Of a DNA stretch of 64,000 nucleotides, positions 55,921 to 62,588 are shown one piece after another. Each line of letters opens with the position of its first letter. The stretch's first letter is position 1. Source of the stretch: DATCMU01 sp036563245 (GTDB lineage: Bacteria; Pseudomonadota; Alphaproteobacteria; Rhizobiales; Devosiaceae); contig DATCMU010000028.1 in NCBI GenBank assembly GCA_036563245.1, forward strand, positions 15,994 through 79,993, written 5' to 3'. Both the position numbers and the translations under genes were made by a program. Below the pieces are notes generated by a model. It made no database searches. It worked only from the letters and a program-made list of their open reading frames with translations, and was not told where the DNA came from.

Positions 55921-56619
55921 ATGCGGTCCAGCGATCTGCCAGAAGTCCGCGAACTCGCACTCTTTCGCACCTGCGCAGAGGACAATTTCGAGGAGCTCAT
56001 GCAGGCCGCCTACCTGCAGACGTTTCCGGCCCAGGTCGAGCTGGTTGCGGCCGGTGATTCCGCGGATTTCCTGTTCGTGGTCATCGAGGGCAGCGTCGAG
56101 CTCTATGGGCATGCCAGGGAGCGCGAGAGCACGCTGTCGATCGTGGAACCGGTGGGCAGCTTCATTCTCGCCGCCGTGGTCAAGGATGCCGCCTACCTGA
56201 TGTCGGCGCGGACCCTGGCCAAATCGCGCCTTCTGATGATACCGGCTGAAAATGTGCGCGCCATCTTCGAAAAAGACGAGGCTTTCGCCCGCGCGGTGGT
56301 CCTGGAACTGGCCAATTGCTATCGCGTGATGGTCAAGGAACTCAAGAATCAGAAATTGCGTTCCTCGGTCGAGCGACTGGCCAACCGCCTGCTTCGCCTC
56401 CATGCCCAGCAGGGAAGCAAGGGCAGCGTTGAACTGCCCTTCGACAAGCGCACCCTTGCCTCGCTTCTGGGAATGACGCCGGAAAATCTCTCGCGCGCCT
56501 TCAATACGCTGCAGCCCTATGGGGTCACGGTCAACGGATCCCGGATTGAACTGACCAGCCTTGCCGATCTCGAGACGCTCGCCCGTCCGACCCCCCTGAT
56601 CGACGATCCGACGTGCTAG
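55921..56619 (+). CDS. narR: Crp/Fnr-family regulator, NarR-like
   Basis: A 232-aa regulator with a cyclic-nucleotide-type sensor fold (about 15-120), a dimer helix and a winged helix-turn-helix. The recognition helix TPENLSRAF carries Glu188, Ser191 and Arg192, the ExxSR pattern that reads TTGAT half-sites. Cysteines are only at 18, 133 and 232, so it has no Fnr-type iron-sulfur cluster. This fits NarR/DNR-type sensors of nitrate, nitrite or NO. It is divergent from narK, as narR is in Paracoccus. The start is ATG 55921; an upstream TTG at 55894 lies in the operator. Confidence 0.85.
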   Translation: MRSSDLPEVRELALFRTCAEDNFEELMQAAYLQTFPAQVELVAAGDSADFLFVVIEGSVELYGHARERESTLSIVEPVGSFILAAVVKDAAYLMSARTLAKSRLLMIPAENVRAIFEKDEAFARAVVLELANCYRVMVKELKNQKLRSSVERLANRLLRLHAQQGSKGSVELPFDKRTLASLLGMTPENLSRAFNTLQPYGVTVNGSRIELTSLADLETLARPTPLIDDPTC

Positions 56620-56661
56620 TCGAGGCCGCCCGCGCGATACCGGCCAATCTCGGGCGTCGAT

Positions 56662-57297
56662 CTAGTGGGTCTCGTGATCGTGCCCGTCTTTCAGCGTCAA
56701 CCGGATGGCTTCGGCAGCCGATGCAAGCGCGGCGGGATCCCAGCCCGCGGGCAGTGTGACCTTCAGTATCTGATCGAGCTTGATCACCGTCGCCGCCGAG
56801 ATCGGCAAAGACGCCGCCGCAGCGAGGGCATTCACCGCGTCATCGTACTGCCCGGCCGCCAGGGCATCCATGTAGGCGGCAATCTGAACCATGGGCGCCT
56901 CGGGCTCGTCACTCTCGGCTGGATCGAAGCCCGGCGCCAGAAATGCCCGCGCCATGTTCAGCCGACCAAGGTCCTTGCCGGAAAGGTGGTCACCGCCGTT
57001 TTCTGAGCCACCATGAGCGCCACCATCGGCGTGACCGGTGTCCGCTTCGGTTTCATGCCCTCCAGAGCCGCCCTGTCCGCCTTGGCCCTGGCCGCCCTGG
57101 TTCTGGCCACCCTGGTTCTGGCCACCCTGCCCGCTACCGTCCTTGGGGCCGCTGCCGGGGCCCTTGCCCTGCTGCGCCATCGCGGGTTGCACGCCAAGCC
57201 CGGCAGTCGGCACTCCGGGAGGCCCTGCATATCCGAACGCGAACATCGACACCGCCACACTCGTCAACAATACCCTTGAGATGTTCACTGACCGCAT
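56662..57297 (-). CDS. Exported Gly/Gln-rich protein, paralogue A
   Basis: A 211-aa protein I do not recognise. A signal peptide of 41 residues ends at AMA before QQGKG. Residues 42-105 are low-complexity, rich in Gly, Gln, then His/Glu (GQGGQNQGGQNQGGQGQ). From about 110 a helical domain begins LGRLNMAR and ends with ALASAAEAIRLTLKDGHDHETH, whose His-rich tail might bind metal. It shares signal length, LGRLxxAR and the AxAAExIR ending with the neighbouring gene, so they are tandem duplicates. AAGGAG lies seven bases before ATG 57297. It lies convergent to narR, 42 bp away. Function unknown. Confidence 0.82.
   Translation of the reverse strand: MRSVNISRVLLTSVAVSMFAFGYAGPPGVPTAGLGVQPAMAQQGKGPGSGPKDGSGQGGQNQGGQNQGGQGQGGQGGSGGHETEADTGHADGGAHGGSENGGDHLSGKDLGRLNMARAFLAPGFDPAESDEPEAPMVQIAAYMDALAAGQYDDAVNALAAAASLPISAATVIKLDQILKVTLPAGWDPAALASAAEAIRLTLKDGHDHETH
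57095..57129. repeat. Short 15-bp tandem repeat in the Gly/Gln linker
   Basis: CCCTGGTTCTGGCCA occurs twice head to tail at 57095-57109 and 57110-57124, with CCCTG starting a third copy. It encodes Gly-Gln-Asn/Gly-Gln units of the exported protein and may expand or contract by slippage. Confidence 0.85.
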
Positions 57298-57356
57298 TTT
57301 TCCGCTCCTTCAAAACACCGCGCGGGACCGCGCCCCTTTACCCTGTCGCAACAGAC

Positions 57357-57389
57357 AAAAGACCCCGCCACGCCCAGGGCGTGGCGGGG
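57357..57389 (-). terminator. Intrinsic terminator after paralogue B
   Basis: CCCCGCCACGCC (57363-57374) and GGCGTGGCGGGG (57378-57389) form a perfect 12-bp stem with a three-base loop, followed by TCTTTTG on the minus strand. It lies seven bases after the paralogue B stop and separates it from paralogue A. Confidence 0.88.
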
Positions 57390-57396
57390 GCCTGGA

Positions 57397-58167
57397 TCAG
57401 CCGTGACCGGCAAGAACCGCTATGCGGATTTCCTCGGCCGCCTTGGCCAGCGCCACGGCGTCGTCGCCGGTAACCGGCGTTCCAAGGATCGTGGTCACCG
57501 CGACAACAGTCTCGGGCGAAACATCGATCAACTTGTCCGACGCCACGCCAAGGAAGATCGCCATGAGCGTATCCACGTCATTCGTGACGCCCTTGGAGGT
57601 CAATACTGACGTCCCGTCCAGGGCATCCTTGAGCAGCGCAAGGTTTTGCAGCGGCGAGTCAATGAGAGTGACATTGTCCCAGTTTGTCGACAGTTCGAAG
57701 ACTGCCTCATCAAGACTCATATTGTAGAAATCGACCATATCGGGAGAGATCGAAGCCACCGCCTCATCGAATGCACGATCGAGAACCTGGTCGGGCGAGC
57801 GCGCTACGCTCAATCTGCCGAGTTCGACTTCGGGGATGCCTTCTTGGGCCCACACAGGCTTTCCGCCGCCCGTTGCAGCCGGAGCGCCAGCCTGCGGCCC
57901 CTTGGCATCGGAGTCGTCGCTGGGGCCGCCCTGTCCGGAACCCTGGCCTCCGGCATTGTCCTGACCGGACTGCGCGCCCTTGTTCCCCTGACCCTGACCG
58001 CCCTGATTCTGTGCGCCCTTGCCCTGACCCCCACTTCCGTCCTGCGCCAGCGCCGCGCTTGTCCCGACCAAGGTCATCGCCCCCGTGGCCAGCATTGCCG
58101 GTCCAAAGGTCATTGTGGTCAGAGCCACCCCTGCAAGCAACGCCCTGGAAATTCTTCTGTTTGTCAT
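57397..58167 (-). CDS. Exported Gly/Gln-rich protein, paralogue B
   Basis: A 256-aa protein of unknown function. The 41-residue signal peptide ends at ALA before QDGSGG. Residues 42-105 are Gly/Gln/Ser/Asp-rich. From about 112 a mostly helical domain begins ELGRLSVARSPDQVLDRAF and ends ALAKAAEEIRIAVLAGHG. It resembles the adjacent paralogue A in signal length, linker composition, LGRLxxAR and C-terminal pattern. ATG 58167 has GGAGG eight bases upstream. A Fnr-type box at 58262-58275 lies about 95 bp before it, which would tie it to low oxygen or nitrate. Confidence 0.82.
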   Translation of the reverse strand: MTNRRISRALLAGVALTTMTFGPAMLATGAMTLVGTSAALAQDGSGGQGKGAQNQGGQGQGNKGAQSGQDNAGGQGSGQGGPSDDSDAKGPQAGAPAATGGGKPVWAQEGIPEVELGRLSVARSPDQVLDRAFDEAVASISPDMVDFYNMSLDEAVFELSTNWDNVTLIDSPLQNLALLKDALDGTSVLTSKGVTNDVDTLMAIFLGVASDKLIDVSPETVVAVTTILGTPVTGDDAVALAKAAEEIRIAVLAGHG

Positions 58168-58261
58168 GCGAACATCCTCCATGAGTTTGGTAACCGAAAT
58201 ATAGGCATCGCCGATGCTTTGCCCTTCGTAGAAACGATCGACTGGTCGCGACGTTTGTTCA

Positions 58262-58275
58262 TTGACCAGGATCAA
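58262..58275. promoter_or_regulatory. Fnr-type box between paralogue B and the barrel gene
   Basis: TTGACCAGGATCAA differs from the perfect TTGAT-N4-ATCAA by one base. It sits in the 227-bp divergent region, 94 bp from the paralogue B start and 119 bp from the barrel-protein start, so it could serve either gene. Confidence 0.78.
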
Positions 58276-58394
58276 AGTTGACGCAGATCGCGCTGCGACA
58301 TTTTGGTACGCCGGGACATCCACGAAATCAGGCCGAGGGGTAGGCAGGTTCAACGAAATTCGTTAGAAGACTTGAATATTGGAGACTCGGGCAG

Positions 58395-59189
58395 ATGTTG
58401 AATTTCGCTGGATTACGCCTATCGATATTGACGCTGGCGAGCGCAACCGCGTTGACACTCGCAGTTCCCGCTTTTGCGGGGCCGATGGCAGGTGTTGTCG
58501 ACGACGGCTGGTACGCGCGCGGGGAAGTGGGCGCTCAAATGCTGGCCGAGGATCGTGGCTTCTGGTGGGGGCCAGGCGGTCCGCCCGGTGATCCAAGAAT
58601 TACCTTCAGTCTGCAGGATGCGCGCAGTATCACCGGTGCTGCAGCCATCGGTTATGACTGGATGAACGGTTTTCGGACCGATCTTTCGTTGATGCTCAAT
58701 GGCAGTCAGGACATCACGGCCGATATCCTTTCGGCCAGCGACAGCAGCCCGATTGGGGACCACGCCAGCCGGATCACAACCTCGGTATGGTCGCAGGCGG
58801 TGCTAGCCAACGCGTTCTTCGAACCGATGAAGGCCATGGGCAATAATGGTCCGGTGCAGCCATTCCTCACCGCCGGTATAGGCATCGCCAATGTCTCGAT
58901 GGGCGAATGGACCCGCGAGCATCCCTCGAAAAGCGATCGTACATTTGAAGGCGCCAGCCGTGTCAATCTCGCCTGGACCCTGGGCGCAGGCGTGAGTTTC
59001 GCTCTTGGCGATCTTGCTGGCGGGCATCCGGTGTTCATGGACCTCACCTATCGCTATGCCGATCTCGGAAAGGCGCAGGGAAGTGCCGCCGCTGTCGACA
59101 AGGGCGCGTCGGCCTATGAGGCATTCAACTTCGAGAACACCTCCCATACGGTGACGATCGGTCTGCGAGTGCCCTTCGGGAACAACTGA
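58395..59189 (+). CDS. Outer-membrane beta-barrel protein
   Basis: A 264-aa protein with a Sec signal of about 28 residues ending AFA, then alternating hydrophobic strands: ITGAAAIGYDWMNGFRTDLSLML, PFLTAGIGIANVSMG, VNLAWTLGAGVSFAL, VFMDLTYRYADLG and the terminal HTVTIGLRVPF. This is the layout of small OmpA/Omp25-like eight-stranded porins of alphaproteobacteria. GGAG lies ten bases before ATG 58395. It is divergent from paralogue B with an Fnr-type box between. Ligand or role is unknown. Confidence 0.82.
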   Translation: MLNFAGLRLSILTLASATALTLAVPAFAGPMAGVVDDGWYARGEVGAQMLAEDRGFWWGPGGPPGDPRITFSLQDARSITGAAAIGYDWMNGFRTDLSLMLNGSQDITADILSASDSSPIGDHASRITTSVWSQAVLANAFFEPMKAMGNNGPVQPFLTAGIGIANVSMGEWTREHPSKSDRTFEGASRVNLAWTLGAGVSFALGDLAGGHPVFMDLTYRYADLGKAQGSAAAVDKGASAYEAFNFENTSHTVTIGLRVPFGNN

Positions 59190-59528
59190 TCGGACAAGCG
59201 TTCACCCGGAAATCAAACCGGCGCCGGCGGTGACCTGCCCGCCCCAGTTTGCATCTTCGCCGGTCGCTGCGACGTTTTCGGGCGCCGGCACTCCGGCTGG
59301 CATTGCGCCACCGACGCCCTGGGCCAGCCAGTAGTCGAACGGTCGCCACCGCGATCCCGCCCAATCTTGAGCACCTATGACAAAGGCCAATCCGAAGCCT
59401 CGGATTTGGGTAACCTTTTTCTGCTACTTCCCATGCATGTATTGGATTTGCAGATCGCCCGCCAAGGCGCGGCTCGAACAACGCCTTCTGGTTCTTGACC
59501 TTTTTGCACGACTTGCGGGGGGGCGTTG
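59190..59528. other. Gap downstream of the barrel gene
   Basis: 339 bp between the barrel gene and the flavoprotein. It holds one coding-like minus-strand frame (59202-59390) and a weak + strand hairpin near 59391-59410 (AATCCGA/TCGGATT), followed eight bases later by CTTTTTC, which might terminate upstream transcription. Otherwise nothing is recognised. Confidence 0.45.
59202..59390 (-). CDS. Possible small protein or gene remnant
   Basis: A 62-codon frame opening with TTG, with codon use and composition more gene-like than most shadows (DWAGSRWRPFDYWLAQGVGG, then AATGEDANWGGQVTAGAGL). It has no clear ribosome binding site and no upstream partner. It could be a small protein, or the surviving end of a degraded gene. 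No family is recognised. Confidence 0.25.
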   Translation of the reverse strand: MAFVIGAQDWAGSRWRPFDYWLAQGVGGAMPAGVPAPENVAATGEDANWGGQVTAGAGLISG

Positions 59529-61001
59529 ATGCCGTATTGCCAAACCCTGATCATCGGTGCCGGCCCGGCCGGACTGACCGCCGCCTATGAACTCGCCAAT
59601 TCGGGCGCAAGCGTGGTCGTCATCGAGCGCGATCCGCGCTATGTGGGCGGCATATCGCGCACGGTGGAACACAGGGGTTACCGCTTCGACATCGGCGGGC
59701 ACCGGTTCTTTTCCAAGAGCGAGGAAATCGAGGCGCTCTGGACCGAGATCCTCGGCGATGAAATGCTGCAGCGGCCACGATCGAGCCGCATATACTACGA
59801 CGGCAAACTGTTCGACTATCCGCTCAAGCCGTTCGACGCCCTTGGCAAGCTTGGCCCCATCGAGGCGGCGCGCTGCGTGCTTTCCTATCTCAAGGCCCGG
59901 GCCTTTCCCCAGCGCCCGGCCACCAACTTCGAACAATGGGTGGTCAACAATTTCGGCCGGCGCCTGTTCGAAATCTTCTTCCGCACCTACACCGAAAAGG
60001 TCTGGGGCATGGATTGCGCCGAGATTTCGGCGGACTGGGCCGCGCAGCGCATCAAGGGGCTCAACCTTTTTCGCGCGGTCGTTTCAGGTCTGGGGCTGGG
60101 CAAGACCCGGAAGCGCTCCGAAGTCATCAAGACCCAGATTTCGAGCTTCCGCTATCCCCGGCTCGGGCCCGGCCAGATGTGGGAACGCGCCCGAGACCTC
60201 ATCGTCGAGCGAGGGGGTGAAGTGCGCATGAACACCACGATCACCGGCCTGCGCCAGAACGGCGGCGACGGGTTGTGGACCGCGCAATTGAGCACAGGCG
60301 AGACCATCACCGCTGAGCATGTGATCTCCAGCGCCCCCATGCCCGAACTTGTCCGGCTCATCGGGGCCGACAGCGACCATGTCGTCGATGTGGCCAGCAA
60401 GGCGCTCCGCTTCCGCGACTTCGTCGTCGTCGCGCTGATCGTGGCCGGTGAGGAACGCTTTTCCGACAACTGGATCTATGTGCACGATCCACGGGTGCGC
60501 GTCGGCCGCATCCAGAACTTCAAGTCGTGGTCGCCCCATATGGTGCCCGACCCCGCGACTGCCTGCTACGGAATGGAATATTTCTGCCACCAGACAGATG
60601 GTTTCTGGAACATGAGCGACCGGGAACTGGTCGCGATGGCCCGCAGGGAAATCGCCGAACTCGGCCTTGCCGTGGCCGACGATGTCGTCGAGGGGGTCGT
60701 GGTGCGCCAGCCCAAGGCCTATCCGGTCTACGACGACGACTACCGGCGGAACGTGCAGGTGATCCGCGATGCCTTGAACGAACGCTTCACCAACCTGCAC
60801 CTTGTGGGGCGCAACGGCATGCACAAGTACAACAACCAGGATCACGCGATGATGACCGCGCTGCTGACCGCGCGCAATATACTCGCCGGCCGTGAAATCC
60901 ACGATCCCTGGGATGTGAACGAAGACGCGGAATACCACGAGGGCGGCGAGGCAACGGCCCAGCGGGTGTCCGAACGGCTCGTTCCCCGACGGGCCGCCTG
61001 A
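59529..61001 (+). CDS. FAD-dependent oxidoreductase, UDP-galactopyranose-mutase-like
   Basis: A 490-aa flavoprotein. The dinucleotide site is LIIGAGPAGLTAAYELA near the N-terminus, followed by VGGISRTVEHRGYRFDIGGHRFFSKS, the pattern of the UDP-galactopyranose mutase/protoporphyrinogen oxidase superfamily. C-terminal GRNGMHKYNNQDHAMMTALL is the FAD-closing motif of the group commonly placed with cell-surface sugar genes. ATG 59529 follows a GGGGGG stretch. The next gene, 19 bp on, encodes a GT-C-like membrane protein, so a role in glycan or lipid-linked sugar metabolism is plausible. The substrate is unknown. Confidence 0.82.
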   Translation: MPYCQTLIIGAGPAGLTAAYELANSGASVVVIERDPRYVGGISRTVEHRGYRFDIGGHRFFSKSEEIEALWTEILGDEMLQRPRSSRIYYDGKLFDYPLKPFDALGKLGPIEAARCVLSYLKARAFPQRPATNFEQWVVNNFGRRLFEIFFRTYTEKVWGMDCAEISADWAAQRIKGLNLFRAVVSGLGLGKTRKRSEVIKTQISSFRYPRLGPGQMWERARDLIVERGGEVRMNTTITGLRQNGGDGLWTAQLSTGETITAEHVISSAPMPELVRLIGADSDHVVDVASKALRFRDFVVVALIVAGEERFSDNWIYVHDPRVRVGRIQNFKSWSPHMVPDPATACYGMEYFCHQTDGFWNMSDRELVAMARREIAELGLAVADDVVEGVVVRQPKAYPVYDDDYRRNVQVIRDALNERFTNLHLVGRNGMHKYNNQDHAMMTALLTARNILAGREIHDPWDVNEDAEYHEGGEATAQRVSERLVPRRAA

Positions 61002-61020
61002 CCGGCAGGGCTCCGCCGCA

Positions 61021-62415
61021 ATGTCACGGGCGCGGGCACTCGGGGACGACAGGATCGCATATCGCCGGTCGCGTGCCGTCGTCGCCATCCTTCTGGTTCT
61101 CGCCTACGCCGCATGCGAGATCGTGCTCTTTTCCCGCCACGCGCCGTTCCGCGACGAGGCACAGGCATGGCTCTGGGCACGCGAACTCAACCGGCCGCAG
61201 GACTGGTTCGCAGTGCCCGGCGAGGGACATCCTCCGCTCTGGTTCTGGCTTCTGCGCGGCCTCTCGGTTGTCGCCGATTTCGACCATGCCCGACTTGCCG
61301 GACTTGTGATCGCCTTTGCCAATGCCGTGCTTCTTGCGATCCTGGAATGGCGAAAGCCATTGCTGGTCTTCGCGTTTCTGGGTTCCTTGCTCTGGCTAGA
61401 CTATTGGGGGTTCAATTTCCGCCCCTATGGGCTGGTGCTTGCCCTGTCGCTGGCGGCGATATTGCTGGACAAAAGACGCCGCCCAGTGCTCGCCACATGG
61501 CTGCTCGCCATCGCCTGCGGCCTGCATTTCTTCGCAGGCTTTGTCTTCGCCATGTGGCTTGTCGCGCGCCTGGGCCGGGGGCTCGCATGGCGTGCGGCAG
61601 CTGCCCCCGCACTGCTGGCCCTGGGCTTCGGCGTACTCGCCATTCTCTCGGGCGCCGGCAACCCGGCTTCGGCCCTGGATTTCTCCCACCTGGCGGCGCG
61701 CATGCTCGCCACCTTCGCCGCGCCCTTCCAGCCCGCGGGACTGCCCGCGTGGCCAATAGCGATCGCAATCGCGGCGCTGGCGGCCATCGGCTTGCGCCAT
61801 GATCGGCGTACCCTCTTGTGGCTGCTCGCGATTGTGTTGGGCTTTTCGCTCTTCACATCCCTGGTCTATGGCCGGATGCCCTGGCACCAGGGATTCATCG
61901 TACTGCTCTTGCTCATGGGCTTTGAACTGGCGCGCCCGCTCGCTCCGCGCTGGCCACTTGTCCTTGCCATGCTGCCCCAGGTCATGTTCGGCGCCTTCCA
62001 TCTTGCGCAGTTGCGCGAGCCGCCCGCTCAAGGCGAATATTCCGCCCTCGCAGCCGTGATCGCCGATGCTGGTGGAAGGATCAACACCGAGCATCGACTG
62101 GTCGCCTGGCCCGATTTCGTATTGACCGCCCCAGCCGCCAGCTTTGCCTTCCGCTATCTCGACGCGACCAGCGGTAGGCTGCTCGGACCGGTCAACTGGC
62201 GCGAGCGCAAGAGCCAGAGGCCCGATCCCGCCCTTCTGGCAAGGGTCCAGACGCCCTATTGGCTCGTGTGCCTGAGGTGTCCCGCCGCGCTCGAAACGAT
62301 CGAAGGCCTGGGACTTTCAGCCGTGCCGCTTGTCGAGGGCACCACGGATTTCGGTGAACAGGTCGGCGCCTATCGGATAGAGTCACGGAACAATCCGGCG
62401 GCATCAAAACCCTGA
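61021..62415 (+). CDS. Polytopic membrane protein, GT-C glycosyltransferase-like
   Basis: A 464-aa inner-membrane protein with about nine to ten hydrophobic segments in its first 340 residues and a soluble C-terminal part. After the first segment, SRHAPFRDEAQAWLWARELN carries an acidic pair in the first periplasmic loop, as in GT-C glycosyltransferases that use polyprenyl-phosphate sugars. No other signature is clear, so the assignment is tentative. It follows the flavoprotein by 19 bp and probably shares its transcript. Confidence 0.7.
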   Translation: MSRARALGDDRIAYRRSRAVVAILLVLAYAACEIVLFSRHAPFRDEAQAWLWARELNRPQDWFAVPGEGHPPLWFWLLRGLSVVADFDHARLAGLVIAFANAVLLAILEWRKPLLVFAFLGSLLWLDYWGFNFRPYGLVLALSLAAILLDKRRRPVLATWLLAIACGLHFFAGFVFAMWLVARLGRGLAWRAAAAPALLALGFGVLAILSGAGNPASALDFSHLAARMLATFAAPFQPAGLPAWPIAIAIAALAAIGLRHDRRTLLWLLAIVLGFSLFTSLVYGRMPWHQGFIVLLLLMGFELARPLAPRWPLVLAMLPQVMFGAFHLAQLREPPAQGEYSALAAVIADAGGRINTEHRLVAWPDFVLTAPAASFAFRYLDATSGRLLGPVNWRERKSQRPDPALLARVQTPYWLVCLRCPAALETIEGLGLSAVPLVEGTTDFGEQVGAYRIESRNNPAASKP

Positions 62416-62588
62416 GCGCGGGCGTGCCGCGGTGTGCTGACGGGTTGCCCCGCGCGCGGGTCTGGGCTAAACGCAGGGCCTCCGCTCGTATTGTCCTTCC
62501 AGCGCAACGGCTTGTTGCGCCCAATCCTGTCTGGAATATTCCAAAAGTGTCAGATCGCGCCCTTGCCGCGGTTGCTGAAGGTTTTTCA

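Noticed and set aside
57095..57129. CRISPR-like direct repeats
   Set aside because: Units are adjacent without spacers and lie inside a Gly/Gln coding region.
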